Shown: positions 17,867 through 27,207 of the stretch, one piece after another
Layout of the letters: each line of letters opens with the position of its first letter
How positions within the stretch are numbered: the stretch's first letter is position 1
Source: Fibrobacter succinogenes
GTDB lineage: Bacteria; Fibrobacterota; Fibrobacteria; Fibrobacterales; Fibrobacteraceae
Direction: 5' to 3'
DNA length: 64,000 bases
Assembly: GCA_902756345.1 (NCBI GenBank)
Contig: CACVQR010000006.1
Location: 248,001 to 312,000, forward strand
The notes under the pieces: generated by a model
Seen by the model: the letters and a program-made list of their open reading frames with translations, nothing else
What the model was told of the DNA's origin: nothing
Database searches by the model: none
Position numbers and translations under genes: made by a program

Positions 17867-19354
17867 TTAGAACATAAACACCAATCGCAAGTTTACGAAT
17901 TTATCATCAAAAAATCCGTATTCCCCCATAAAGGCCACATGAGCCCCGCGGTAGCTCAAGGCAGGGGCGAGCGAATAATGCAGGGGGGCGCTATGAATAA
18001 AGCGCTTACGGCGAGTCTTGTAGGGGTCATCAATATCGCTACCGGCGTCAACACCCTTCCACAACCACTTGTGGTGGACGCCTACGAACAAGCTAGAAAG
18101 CCCGCTTAGGCCCAGATTGCCATAGATTGTCCAATCAATCGCCAAGCTATTGGGGCCGTTCGGGTTTCCCAGGGGCATTCCCAAATGAGCCATCTGCGCC
18201 ATCGCCGTATCGTAATGGCAGTAGGTGTAAGGTTCTACACGGGCGATTTCAGCAACCGTACCAAGTTCAATCGCATGGCCTCCCACATTAAAGTCGCGAC
18301 CGGCCTGCATACCCAACATTCCCGCCCAACGGTTGTTGCTGTATTTGTTTTCGTACACGGCCATCGGCGATTCCATATCGTCTAAGAAAAATTCGCCATA
18401 CACGCGCACCGCATTAAACAATCGGTAATTTATATCAAAAGCGAGTGCCCCGTTATTCACGCGTTCGGTGTAATTCCCTTTTTCGATAAACAGCGGAACC
18501 ACCGGCACGAACAGCCATGGTTTATTTTCGTTGTACAGCACCTGCAGTTCGCTCATGCCTACGGTCAAGTTTCCTAAGGCGAGTTCATAGCGGTGGGCGT
18601 ACAGGTTGCGGTCATTCAAGTTGTCCTTGCTGTAGCTCCAGCTATTCACGCGCAAGTCTGCATACACGCTAAACACGCGAAGCGGACCAAAGGTAAAGTC
18701 CAGGTTAAGCATATTGTACGGAAGAGCAAACTGGTTAAAGGCTAGGTTGTTGTAGTAGCCAGGGCCCCAGTGCAATACGTCGCGAGCCAAGGAGATTCGT
18801 GCCCAGGCGTAGTTCAGTCCCAAGTGCGCACGGTAACGCGCATAACTCACGTAATCGGCACCGGCGTTACCGTTTTCCGTTTGTACATCAAAGACTTCGC
18901 CATCAAAGCTCTTGGGCTTTTTCGCCGCGTGCTGTTCGGCATAAATGCGTGCGTCCAAATCAAAATCAAGCGAGTCTGCATAGCCACGCAAATACAGGCC
19001 GCCATCAATGCCCGGCCAAATCGTATCACCTAAGGCTTCTCCACCGCGGTAATCCATACCCAAAACAGGCGAAGCAGCAATTGCAAAATGATGAGCGTCT
19101 TTTCCTGCACCTAAAGAATCAGCATAGTACACTAGCGCATTACTTTCTTTATCTGCAAAATTTTTAACAAAGTCGTAATTACGACGAGGGTAAGTAAAGA
19201 ACTGACGGGATTCGCCCACCGTCTGGCGGTGGTAGTCCATGAGCATGGGCAGGTAATCAAGCGTGCGCAGGTTGCGGTTATGCTCTGTGCCGAGGACCGA
19301 CTGGGAAAATGCTAAAGACGTGAGTAGTAAGACTGCAGATAAAAACTTCTTCAT
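17867..19354 (-). CDS. Wzi-like capsule-assembly outer-membrane protein
   Basis: 495 residues with a cleavable signal peptide (MKKFLSAVLLLTSLAFS). The body is rich in alternating aromatic/hydrophobic residues and ends in VNLRLVFMF, as expected for an outer-membrane beta-barrel. The motif DVLHWGPGYYNNLAFNQFA matches the WGPGY block of Wzi-type proteins, which anchor or assemble capsule at the outer membrane. Its neighbours (CapD-like dehydratase, Wzc-like kinase) support a polysaccharide role. The family call rests on short motifs only. Confidence 0.7.
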   Translation of the reverse strand: MKKFLSAVLLLTSLAFSQSVLGTEHNRNLRTLDYLPMLMDYHRQTVGESRQFFTYPRRNYDFVKNFADKESNALVYYADSLGAGKDAHHFAIAASPVLGMDYRGGEALGDTIWPGIDGGLYLRGYADSLDFDLDARIYAEQHAAKKPKSFDGEVFDVQTENGNAGADYVSYARYRAHLGLNYAWARISLARDVLHWGPGYYNNLAFNQFALPYNMLNLDFTFGPLRVFSVYADLRVNSWSYSKDNLNDRNLYAHRYELALGNLTVGMSELQVLYNENKPWLFVPVVPLFIEKGNYTERVNNGALAFDINYRLFNAVRVYGEFFLDDMESPMAVYENKYSNNRWAGMLGMQAGRDFNVGGHAIELGTVAEIARVEPYTYCHYDTAMAQMAHLGMPLGNPNGPNSLAIDWTIYGNLGLSGLSSLFVGVHHKWLWKGVDAGSDIDDPYKTRRKRFIHSAPLHYSLAPALSYRGAHVAFMGEYGFFDDKFVNLRLVFMF

Positions 19355-19373
19355 AGTTCTTCTTCAAGATGCT

Positions 19374-19411
19374 GACCCTGAGCGTCCTCAGGGTGACAAT
19401 CAGGGTGACTC
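19374..19411. repeat. ACCCTGAGCGTCCTCAGGGT palindrome upstream of the Wzi-like gene
   Basis: CCCTGAG-CGTC-CTCAGGG followed by a partial second GGGTGAC copy. It is related to the GTCATCCTGAG repeat family and occupies the spacer before the Wzi-like start. Confidence 0.5.
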
Positions 19412-19443
19412 GTCAGTGTAACAATCAGTACAATTAGTATCGT

Positions 19444-19473
19444 AAAAAAAAGGGGTCGGCGGAGCCGACCCCT
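19444..19473 (-). terminator. Strong rho-independent terminator of the OmpA gene
   Basis: On the minus strand, AGGGGTCGGC and GCCGACCCCT pair perfectly around TCC and are followed by seven T. Confidence 0.93.
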
Positions 19474-19488
19474 GTATAATTCAACGAA

Positions 19489-21606
19489 TTACTTTTCGAA
19501 CGGAACGAGTTCCACGCGGCGGTTCTGTTCGCGGCCTTCCTTCGTTTCGTTATCGGCGATCGGCATTTCAGAACCGTAACCGATAGCACGCAGGCGGTCA
19601 GCTTCGATACCCTTCTTCTTCAAGTGGTCCACCACAGCCTTGGCTCGCTTTTCAGAAAGCTTCTGGTTCGTAGTTTCAGAGCCGGTGTTATCGGTGTGGC
19701 CCTGCACTTCCAGGTTGGCAGACTTCACCTTGCGCATCAGGTTAGCGATGTCGTTCAAGGTGGTGAAGCTCTTCTTGGTGAGCTTGGCAGAACCGGTCTG
19801 GAACTGGATACCCTTCTTGAGTTCGTCCAGGTTTTCCTTCTTGTTCACGGCGCAACCCACAGTGTCAACGGCAATGCCTTCGAGGGTGTTCGGGCACTTG
19901 TCCTTGGGGTCAGGAACGCCGTCCTTGTCGCCATCGAGCACGCAACCCACAGAATCAACCGGCATGCCGGCAACGGTACCCGGGCACTTGTCCTGACCGT
20001 CGGCAACGCCATCCTGGTCGCTATCGGCAGCGCAACCGGTAGAATCAACCGTCACGCCCATGGCAGTATTCGGGCACTTGTCCTTGTTGTCAGGTACGCC
20101 GTCGTGGTCGAAGTCCATCGGGCAACCGGTGCTATCGACACTGATGCCTTCCGGAGTATTCGGGCACTTGTCCTTGTTGTCGGGCACGCCGTCGACGTCG
20201 AAGTCGAGCATGCAACCCACAGAGTCAACCACAATGCCATCCGGAGTGTTCGGGCACTTGTCGTTAATATCGGCAATGCCGTCCTTGTCGGTATCGACAC
20301 GGTTCAAGGAATCAAGACGAGCGCGTTCAGCAGCGTTCAAAGCAGCAGAATCAACCTGGTCGTTGTCGTCATTCACAATCACAGAATCCTTGTCGGCGCA
20401 ACCGTCGGTATTCACGGCGACACCTTCCGGAGTGTTCGGGCACTTGTCGTAAGAATCTACGACGCCGTCCTTGTCACTATCCATCGGGCAGCCTTCGGCG
20501 TCAACCTTGATACCCTTCTTGGTGTGCTTGCACTTGTCATTGGCGTTGCTTACACCATCGCCATCGGTATCACGCCACATGTCGGCACCGAAGTACCAAG
20601 TGAGGAGTGCGGCACCGGCAACCAGCGGGGTCGGGGCATAGCAGTAATCATAACGTTTGCCATCTTCACCCTGGAACTTGACCATGCGGTCGTTGCAGCC
20701 TTCCATTTCGTCCTTGCCATCGTAGAACGGGTTCTTGAAGGCACGCACGGCTACTTCGAGGCCCATTGCGAAATCGATGTTGTAGGGCAGGTGGAAGCGG
20801 AGACCCGGAGTAATAATCATAGGATCTTCGCTGGGTTCAAACTTGTACATGCCCTTGGTCTGCAGGCGAGCTTCGCCGGAGTATTCCAAGAACACGTCCA
20901 TCCAGCTCTTGGGGAGCCAGTTCACGCCAGCGCTGTAAACGAGCACCTGGGTTTCGTCCAGGTCAAGCGGGTAAACGTACTGGGCAAACAAGTTAAAGCG
21001 CCAGGGCTTGGGGTTGCTGAGCTTGGTGAGGTCCGCAGTACCGACCAAACCGAGACCAAAGACCCAATCGTCGGCAGTGTACGGCTGGGTGTAGCCGTTG
21101 CTGTTCAAGTACCAGGCGTGGCGGGGGCGCACACCGGCATTGGTTTCACCCGTCGGGATATACATATTGAGCATGGCAGCAAAGCCGTACCACTTGTTGG
21201 TATCGAGCGGGAGGCGGATCTTGGACCACACGTTCAAGTCGCCGCGGCTGGTGCCCCACATGTTGTTGGAACCAGAAGGGCCATTGGAGTTAGCGTGTTC
21301 GTAGTAAACCGGCAGGCTCACGCCCACGTCCATCCAGTTGGTCAAACCGGCGTTCACGAAGAAGTTACCGGCCTGGGAATAATCCCAATAGTTGAAGCTG
21401 TAGTCATTGCCACCCTGGCTGTACTTACCACCACGGGCAAGGGCCCAGCCGTCAATAGCAATGTTACCACCGGTACCAACGGCAAAATTCCATTGGCCAA
21501 GGGTCTTGGCGTTAGTCTGATGGAGACCGTCAGTGCCGCCCTCCATGCCTATCTGGGCAAAGCTGATTCCAGCTGCCAGTAGTGCAGTCCCAAGTATTTT
21601 TTTCAT
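19489..21606 (-). CDS. OmpA-family outer-membrane protein with thrombospondin type 3 repeats
   Basis: 705 residues. Signal peptide (MKKILGTALLAAGISFA), an N-terminal beta-barrel-like region (about 20-345), roughly eight calcium-binding type 3 repeats with DxDxDGVxDxxDKCPNT words (about 345-590), and a C-terminal OmpA domain (about 600-705) with the peptidoglycan-binding NQKLSEKRAKAVVDHL segment. It links outer membrane and cell wall. A strong terminator and its own promoter box suggest a monocistronic, well-expressed gene. A codon bias towards C/G-ending codons supports high expression. Confidence 0.93.
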   Translation of the reverse strand: MKKILGTALLAAGISFAQIGMEGGTDGLHQTNAKTLGQWNFAVGTGGNIAIDGWALARGGKYSQGGNDYSFNYWDYSQAGNFFVNAGLTNWMDVGVSLPVYYEHANSNGPSGSNNMWGTSRGDLNVWSKIRLPLDTNKWYGFAAMLNMYIPTGETNAGVRPRHAWYLNSNGYTQPYTADDWVFGLGLVGTADLTKLSNPKPWRFNLFAQYVYPLDLDETQVLVYSAGVNWLPKSWMDVFLEYSGEARLQTKGMYKFEPSEDPMIITPGLRFHLPYNIDFAMGLEVAVRAFKNPFYDGKDEMEGCNDRMVKFQGEDGKRYDYCYAPTPLVAGAALLTWYFGADMWRDTDGDGVSNANDKCKHTKKGIKVDAEGCPMDSDKDGVVDSYDKCPNTPEGVAVNTDGCADKDSVIVNDDNDQVDSAALNAAERARLDSLNRVDTDKDGIADINDKCPNTPDGIVVDSVGCMLDFDVDGVPDNKDKCPNTPEGISVDSTGCPMDFDHDGVPDNKDKCPNTAMGVTVDSTGCAADSDQDGVADGQDKCPGTVAGMPVDSVGCVLDGDKDGVPDPKDKCPNTLEGIAVDTVGCAVNKKENLDELKKGIQFQTGSAKLTKKSFTTLNDIANLMRKVKSANLEVQGHTDNTGSETTNQKLSEKRAKAVVDHLKKKGIEADRLRAIGYGSEMPIADNETKEGREQNRRVELVPFEK

Positions 21607-21641
21607 GTTTTGTTTCCTTCTTCGGTAACGAGTTTGTTGTT

Positions 21642-21649
21642 TAAATATA
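21642..21649 (-). promoter_or_regulatory. Promoter box of the OmpA gene (TATATTTA)
   Basis: Minus-strand TTATATTTA, 36 nt upstream of the ATG. The leader contains GAAGGAAAC as ribosome binding site. Confidence 0.45.
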
Positions 21650-21657
21650 ATAAATTC

Positions 21658-23802
21658 TTACGATTTACTGAAATATCCCTTACCGTAATATCCCTTTCCA
21701 TAGTATCCATAGCCATAATAATGGCCTGGTTCGTATTCGCAATGGTTCATCACGAATGCGCAGGGCTTGTCTGCATAGCGGCGCAGGTTGGCAAGGTTTT
21801 CCTTAATTTGGGCAACGGAATCTGTTCCATAATGAACCACCATCAAGGCAAAGTCCACCAGCGGGAAAATCAATTCGGCATCGGTCACCATGCTTACGGG
21901 CGGGGTATCCACCAAAATCATGTCATATTCTGACTTCATTTCTTCAAGCAGGGTCTTGAAGAGGTCGTGACGCAAGAGTTCACTCGGAGACATCAGGCGC
22001 TTACCGCAACCCATCACGAAAAGGTTCTGGCAGCGGGATTCAGCAACCGTTTCACGCCAAGGAATCTTACCCGAAAGTACTTCGGCAAGTCCCAAATACT
22101 TGGAGCTGCGGATCACGCCCTTACGCATGTCGGCGTCAATCAGCAGCACACGTTTACCGTTCATGGCGTATACAGCAGCCAAGTTCTTGGACACAAAGGA
22201 CTTACCCACACCCGGCATCAAGCCGCAAATCATGAGCACCTTTTGACCTTCGGTAAGCGAAAAATCCACCGCTGTCTGCAAGGTGCGGAACGCTTCGCTT
22301 GCCTGGTCGTTCGGCGACGCTTCGACTAGAGTCAGCTTGTGGCGTTTGTCGCGCAAGAGCCTGTTCCTGGATTCCGGAATCTTTGCAAAGACGCTGACTT
22401 CGGTAGCATGTTCAAGTTCCTGGGAACTACGAACACCATTGCGCATCATGCGGAGCATGAACACCCAGAGCACGCCAAGCATAAAGGCGGCGGCCATAGA
22501 GCAAATCAGGATATTGAACTTCTTGGGCTTGCTCTGGATCGGTTCGACCTGGGCAAAGTCCACAATACGCACGTTTCCGACTTCACCGGCACGCACCACG
22601 CGCAACTGCTGGATGTTGTTAAGCATTGCCGTGTACTGGGCATTGTTCACCGACACTTCTTCTTGCAAGCGGATCATTTCTTGCTGCGTCACCGGCATGG
22701 ATTCAGCCGTTTTCTTGAGGCGAGCGAGTTCACCACGCAAGCGATTCTGCTGCTTTACAATTGTCTGAACAGAGGGATGTTCTTCTTTAAACAGACGCGT
22801 CGCCTGCTGGCGTTCCTGTTCCAATTGAAGCAACTGGCGTTGCAGGTCCACTTCCTTATTCAAGTGAGCCTGGGTTTCTCCGGTCATGTCCACCGAACCA
22901 ATGCTATGGCGATAATCGGCCAAAACCTTTTCGGAACTGTCTAGTTTAGCCTTCACGCCAGGCAACTGCGATTCCAGGAATTCCAAAGTCTTTTCGGCTT
23001 CGGCACTGCGCATTTCCACATTCTGGCGAACATACGTGTTGGCAATGGTATTCAGGATTGAAGCAGCGCGGTCTGCATAGCGGTGCGAGAAAGACACTCC
23101 AATGACACCGGTCTGTTTTCCTTTTTCAGCCACCTTGAGGCCTGCGGCAAGACTGCGGACCGCGATCAACGGATTCGTCATGTTGATCCGGAACTCTTCG
23201 CCGACAGTGGCACGCATGCGGCTTACACGAATCTGCAAGGTATCGCCCGCATACAAAACCTTGAGCATCTGACCGACCTTGCCTTCGACCAGCCTAGTTT
23301 CGTCTTCATTATACACTGCGTAAGTGTCGTCACCTGTAACCACAGCCCTCCACTTTTCGGTGCGGGCCATCTCCGGAATAAAGAGGTAGTCAAGATCCAT
23401 GCGGCCTTCGCGGTGCAGAAGGCGGTTCAAGGCACTCGTCGGCGTTGCCGAGTAATTCAAGTGTTCTTCGGAGACCACGTAGTTCAGTACCAAGCGGCTC
23501 TTGATTAGTTCGATTTCGGCATCGGCCGGACTAGCGACATCCAGAATGGCTCCCATTTCGCCCATGGCCCGGTTTGCGGCCTTGTTACCCTTTACATCGA
23601 TCTGCAACAGGGCATCGCTTGTAAACTGAGGACGAATCCACTGACCTATCACAAGTCCGATTAAAGCACCTGCTGCCAGGAACAAACATAGCGTAAAGCG
23701 CTTTTTCCACAGAATAAATAAGGCTTCAAGCAGGGTAATTGTATTGTTGGTCGACTGAGCTTGCGCCCCGACAACGATCGTCTGCTGTTCGTTTTCAGCC
23801 AT
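21658..23802 (-). CDS. Wzc-type polysaccharide co-polymerase with tyrosine autokinase domain
   Basis: 714 residues. N-terminal Wzz-like part with membrane segments near residues 38-58 and 430-455 and a coiled-coil GNVR region between. The cytoplasmic BY-kinase has Walker A (GLMPGVGKS, about 524), A' (LLIDADMRKG, about 553) and B (ILVDTPPV, about 625) motifs and a C-terminal tyrosine cluster (YGYGYYGKGYYGKGYF) for autophosphorylation. It controls chain length and export of capsule or exopolysaccharide. The ATG at 23802 has GGAG 9 nt upstream; a TTG four codons earlier is less likely. Confidence 0.94.
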   Translation of the reverse strand: MAENEQQTIVVGAQAQSTNNTITLLEALFILWKKRFTLCLFLAAGALIGLVIGQWIRPQFTSDALLQIDVKGNKAANRAMGEMGAILDVASPADAEIELIKSRLVLNYVVSEEHLNYSATPTSALNRLLHREGRMDLDYLFIPEMARTEKWRAVVTGDDTYAVYNEDETRLVEGKVGQMLKVLYAGDTLQIRVSRMRATVGEEFRINMTNPLIAVRSLAAGLKVAEKGKQTGVIGVSFSHRYADRAASILNTIANTYVRQNVEMRSAEAEKTLEFLESQLPGVKAKLDSSEKVLADYRHSIGSVDMTGETQAHLNKEVDLQRQLLQLEQERQQATRLFKEEHPSVQTIVKQQNRLRGELARLKKTAESMPVTQQEMIRLQEEVSVNNAQYTAMLNNIQQLRVVRAGEVGNVRIVDFAQVEPIQSKPKKFNILICSMAAAFMLGVLWVFMLRMMRNGVRSSQELEHATEVSVFAKIPESRNRLLRDKRHKLTLVEASPNDQASEAFRTLQTAVDFSLTEGQKVLMICGLMPGVGKSFVSKNLAAVYAMNGKRVLLIDADMRKGVIRSSKYLGLAEVLSGKIPWRETVAESRCQNLFVMGCGKRLMSPSELLRHDLFKTLLEEMKSEYDMILVDTPPVSMVTDAELIFPLVDFALMVVHYGTDSVAQIKENLANLRRYADKPCAFVMNHCEYEPGHYYGYGYYGKGYYGKGYFSKS

Positions 23803-23838
23803 CCGAGTCTCCAAAAATGCATAAATTCAGATTTGAAC

Positions 23839-23846
23839 AAAATATA
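23839..23846 (-). promoter_or_regulatory. Promoter box of the Wzc-like gene (TATATTTT)
   Basis: Minus-strand CCTATATTTTG, 36 nt before the ATG; divergent from the sufC promoter. Confidence 0.45.
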
Positions 23847-23915
23847 GGAAAAATTATTTAAACCTTACGGAAAATAGAGCTTTTTCTTGCATTTTTTCAA
23901 CTGGGGAGATTTTTC

Positions 23916-23923
23916 TATATTTG
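23916..23923 (+). promoter_or_regulatory. Promoter box of sufCD (TATATTTG)
   Basis: TATATTTGGCAACC, 22 nt before the sufC ATG. AGAGGAATT lies in between as ribosome binding site. No IscR- or SufR-like operator could be recognised. Confidence 0.55.
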
Positions 23924-23945
23924 GCAACCGATTAAGAGAGGAATT

Positions 23946-24692
23946 ATGCTGTCCATCAAGAACCTTAAAGCAAGTATCGAAGACGGAACCCAGATTTTGA
24001 AGGGAATCAACCTGGAAGTCAAACCGGGCGAAGTTCACGCCATCATGGGCCCGAACGGGTCTGGAAAGAGTACGCTTTCAAAGGTCATCGCAGGCCACCC
24101 CGCTTACACCGTGAACGAAGGTTCCGTGACTCTCGACGGCAAGGACTTGCTTTCGATGGAAATCTGCGACCGCGCCAATTCGGGACTCTTCATCAGCACG
24201 CAGTACCCGACTGAAATTCCGGGCGTGAACAACGTGGAATTCTTGCAGATGGCGCTCAATTCCAAGCGCGCCTACCTGGGTCTTGAACCGCTCGCCGATG
24301 CCGACTTCAAGAAGCTTTGCGAAGAAAAGATGGCCATGCTCGAAATGGACGACCGTTACCGCGACCGCGGCGTGAACGACGGCTTTAGCGGCGGCGAAAA
24401 GAAGCGCAACGAAATTCTGCAGATGGCGATTCTGGACCCGAAGGTATCGTTCCTCGACGAAACGGACTCGGGCCTCGACATAGACGCTCTCCGCATTGTG
24501 GCTCACGGTATCAACCAGATTATGTCGCCCGAAAAGGCGGTTATTCTGGTGACGCATTACCAGAGGCTTTTGGACTACATCAAGCCGACTTACGTGCACG
24601 TGCTCCGCCACGGCAAGATTATTCTTTCGGGCGGCCCGGAACTCGCGCTCAAGCTCGAAAAACAAGGCTACGACTGGATCGAGGAAAACTAA
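23946..24692 (+). CDS. sufC: Iron-sulfur cluster assembly ATPase SufC
   Basis: 248 residues, ABC-type ATPase of the SUF iron-sulfur scaffold. Walker A GPNGSGKSTLSK, signature FSGGEKKRNEILQMA, Walker B VSFLDETDSGLDIDAL (the SufC-typical ETDSGLD), H-loop VTHYQRLLDY. It energises the SufB/SufD scaffold. The stop overlaps the sufD start by one base (TAATG), so the two are coupled. Unusually, no sufB precedes it; the upstream gene is divergent. Confidence 0.97.
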   Translation: MLSIKNLKASIEDGTQILKGINLEVKPGEVHAIMGPNGSGKSTLSKVIAGHPAYTVNEGSVTLDGKDLLSMEICDRANSGLFISTQYPTEIPGVNNVEFLQMALNSKRAYLGLEPLADADFKKLCEEKMAMLEMDDRYRDRGVNDGFSGGEKKRNEILQMAILDPKVSFLDETDSGLDIDALRIVAHGINQIMSPEKAVILVTHYQRLLDYIKPTYVHVLRHGKIILSGGPELALKLEKQGYDWIEEN

Positions 24693-25687
24693 TGGACGCC
24701 ATTACCCGCATTAAACAATTGGGAATGCCGCGTCGCAATAACGAATTGTGGACGTTTTTCCCAGTCAACAAGATTCCGAATGTACTGGGCGCGGATGGAG
24801 ATTGCCGCGTCGCTGACGTATGCACCTGCGACGAAGACTTCGCAAACGAAGAAGACTTTGCCGCCCTTTTGCCGATAGCCTGCAACGCCCGTGAACTCGT
24901 GAAGACGATTGATGACGGCGAAAACGAAATGGCGATGCTCAAGTGCAACAACGACTTCGGCCGTACTGTTTTGAACATCGGCAAGAATGCGAAAGCGAGC
25001 ATCGAAATTCTTGACAACAAGGTGATGCACGAAATTTGCGCCGAGCGCTTCGACATCAACGTTGCCGAAGGCGCGGAGCTCGAAATCTTTTTTGCGAACC
25101 CCGCTAACGACTTGCCGCTGACCTTTAGGCATTTCGACATCAAGCAGGCCGCGCACTCTACGGTGCATTTTGCAAACGTCTTGCAAGATGCAGGCATTGG
25201 CCGCATCAGTGCGCGCGTCGAGTTGAACGGCGAAGGCGCGAACTTCGATTACCGCAGCCTGAATATTCTGAAGGGTACAGCCTCCAAGCACCAGCGCCTG
25301 ACGATTTTGCACAACGCCCCCGAAACAGTAAGCACGCAATTTGTTCGTAACATTCTCGACGAAAACGCTTACGCCAGCTACGACGGTCAGGTGATTGTGG
25401 GCAACAGCTGCAGCAAGGTGAATTCGAGCCAGCTTGTGAATACGATTCTCTTAAGCGACGGTCCGAGCGTTTCAGTGAAGCCGGTACTCAAGATTTACCA
25501 CGACGACGTGGAATGTACGCACGGCAATACCGTGGGCGAACTCGACAAGGACCAGATGTTCTACTTGACGAGCCGCGGAATTCCCTCCGACAAGGCACGC
25601 GAAATGCTCACCAAGGCGTTTGCGAAGGAATTATTCCTGGAACTGCCGGATGGACCTGCGAAAAAGCGATTGATGCAGGCGCTTTAA
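24692..25687 (+). CDS. sufD: Iron-sulfur cluster assembly scaffold SufD (SufB/SufD family)
   Basis: 331 residues. N terminus GMPRRNNELWTFFPVNK resembles the SufD start. The C-terminal beta-helix block has PVLKIYHDDVECTHGNTVGE, with the histidine conserved in SufD, and FYLTSRGI. It lacks the N-terminal part and cysteine set of SufB and is shorter than typical SufD (about 420). SufB, SufS and SufU are not in the window, so the complete machine must be encoded elsewhere unless this protein alone serves as scaffold. Confidence 0.9.
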   Translation: MDAITRIKQLGMPRRNNELWTFFPVNKIPNVLGADGDCRVADVCTCDEDFANEEDFAALLPIACNARELVKTIDDGENEMAMLKCNNDFGRTVLNIGKNAKASIEILDNKVMHEICAERFDINVAEGAELEIFFANPANDLPLTFRHFDIKQAAHSTVHFANVLQDAGIGRISARVELNGEGANFDYRSLNILKGTASKHQRLTILHNAPETVSTQFVRNILDENAYASYDGQVIVGNSCSKVNSSQLVNTILLSDGPSVSVKPVLKIYHDDVECTHGNTVGELDKDQMFYLTSRGIPSDKAREMLTKAFAKELFLELPDGPAKKRLMQAL

Positions 25688-25689
25688 TT

Positions 25690-25862
25690 GTCTTCCCGGC
25701 GAAAGCCGGGATCTCCTCTCCTAACCGAGAACAGTGCATTTCATGAACGAAATGCTTTTTTAGCATGCATCAAAGGAGGTTCCGGCTTCCCCGTTCCGAG
25801 GACCATATCCACTAAGCAGCAAAGCTGCAAGTGGCTATTGGCTAGCCGGAATGACAATCGGG
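25690..25862. repeat. TTCCCGGCGAAAGCCGGGATCTCC-type repeat spacer
   Basis: CTTCCCGGCGAAAGCCGGGA followed by TCTCC (about 25692-25716) starts the spacer. GGTTCCGGCTTCCCCG..., AGCAGCAAAGCTGC and GGCTAGCCGGAATGACAATC close it in inverted orientation. It resembles dispersed GTCATTCCCGGC...GCCGGGA elements. It separates the convergent ends of sufD and ribD and may act as terminator. Confidence 0.6.
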
Positions 25863-27137
25863 CTAGCGGGAGTACACGGTCAACACATCGGGCCCAAGCA
25901 TAAAGGATTCTCGGGCGACGAGGGCTGTGGGGAATTCCGGATAAGCAAGGCCGTCGGCGCCGCTGGATTCAAGCGCACGGTCGACCGCCGGGTCTGAGGA
26001 TTGCCACAAATCGAGGCGGTTCCAGAGGCCGCATTTAAAGATTTCAGCCGCAAGGCGGGCACCCGGCTCAACCATGAGGCGGTGCATGCCGCGGGCAGAG
26101 AGATTTGCATGCATTTCGTGCCAGTTCGCAACGAAAGAGGCATTACTTAAAGCGACGACTTCAATTGCGAAATTTTCAGCAGCCGGCGCCTCCCCTGCAT
26201 TCAATTTATCCAGCGCGGGCTGCGGCACGCATGTAAAGACAAGGGGTGCCTTGCCTTCTTCTACAGGCGCCTGAAACACGCGAAGGGTCGCTACTTCATC
26301 AGCGCTAAATTCGTGATGCCCGGCCCAAATGATTTTCACGGGATTGTTCCCTTGGGCAAGGCGCACATCGAGCAAGGGATTATCGGCAAGTACGGTGCCT
26401 GCGCCCACAAGGATTGCATCGCTCATGGCGCGAAGTTCATGATTCCAGCAATTGGCGCCTTGAGCGGTGATTTTGAGCGGAGCATTACGCACAGTACCCT
26501 TTGCACCACTTACAACCGCCCCCATGTAGCCTTCTTGCGAAATGGCCGACTTGATTTCGACAAAGGTCGCCTTGTTGCGGACATAGAAATCGTAGGCTTC
26601 GAAGAAGCGTTCGATTTCGTGAAAGAGCATGCGGGCTTCGGCGATAGCCTCGGCGCGAGTTTCAGGCTCCCCCGCCATAGCAGCCGGATTGCCAGAAAGT
26701 ACCTTGCAGCCGTCATGCGAGCAGGAATCGTCCCAGCCGGTATCGGCAACCGCACGCTCGCAAGCCTCCTCACCTTCGAAGACCTTGATTCCGGCTTCTT
26801 CTAAAATGCTACGGCTCTTGCCACGCACCAGCGGATTCGGGTCGGCATGCGCGAAGTAGACTTCCTTGATGCCGGCTTCGATGATTGCCTTTGTGCAGGG
26901 GGGCGTGCGGCCATAATGGCAGCAGGGTTCAAGAGTTACATAGATGGCCGCCCCGCGGGCGAGCTCGCCCGCGTCACGCAGCGCCATCACCTCGGCATGA
27001 GCATTCCCCGGGCGCTGTGTACGCCCCTTCCCGACAACGATTCCGTCTTTAACGACAACGGCACCTACGGCAGGATTCGGCCGGCTGATTCCGACCGAAA
27101 ATAGAGACTGCTCAAACGCGAGTTGCAGATAGTTCAT
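25863..27137 (-). CDS. ribD: Riboflavin biosynthesis deaminase/reductase RibD
   Basis: 424 residues catalysing two steps of riboflavin synthesis. The deaminase half has HAE (H47, E49) and PCCHYGRTPPC (zinc ligands C72 and C81). The reductase half has AMSDAILVGAGTVLADNPLLDVR and RLMVEPGARLAAEIF. I chose MNYLQLAFEQS as start; an upstream TTG would translate a repeat. Between the domains, about residues 133-180 form a cysteine-containing stretch (DTGWDDSCSHDGCKV...) I do not recognise from other RibD proteins. No FMN riboswitch is visible upstream. Confidence 0.94.
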   Translation of the reverse strand: MNYLQLAFEQSLFSVGISRPNPAVGAVVVKDGIVVGKGRTQRPGNAHAEVMALRDAGELARGAAIYVTLEPCCHYGRTPPCTKAIIEAGIKEVYFAHADPNPLVRGKSRSILEEAGIKVFEGEEACERAVADTGWDDSCSHDGCKVLSGNPAAMAGEPETRAEAIAEARMLFHEIERFFEAYDFYVRNKATFVEIKSAISQEGYMGAVVSGAKGTVRNAPLKITAQGANCWNHELRAMSDAILVGAGTVLADNPLLDVRLAQGNNPVKIIWAGHHEFSADEVATLRVFQAPVEEGKAPLVFTCVPQPALDKLNAGEAPAAENFAIEVVALSNASFVANWHEMHANLSARGMHRLMVEPGARLAAEIFKCGLWNRLDLWQSSDPAVDRALESSGADGLAYPEFPTALVARESFMLGPDVLTVYSR

Positions 27138-27139
27138 AC

Positions 27140-27207
27140 GAGTTTGCAGTAGGCAGAGCGCAGTCGGCAGAACCAAGTTCTGCAGAGCAGCGATCTAAGT
27201 TCTATTC
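27140..27207. repeat. GCAGTAGGCAGAGCGCAGTCGGCAG array
   Basis: Degenerate tandem words (GCAGTAGGCAGAGCGCAGTC, GGCAGAACC, AAGTTCTGCAGAGCAGC, CTAAGTTCTA) fill the 70-bp gap between the rhodanese gene and ribD. Related to the GTAGGAAGTAGACA and AAGTTCTAAG families. Confidence 0.5.

Noticed and set aside
27138-27207. FMN riboswitch before ribD
   Set aside because: The 70-bp spacer consists of degenerate repeat words and shows none of the conserved RFN-element blocks.
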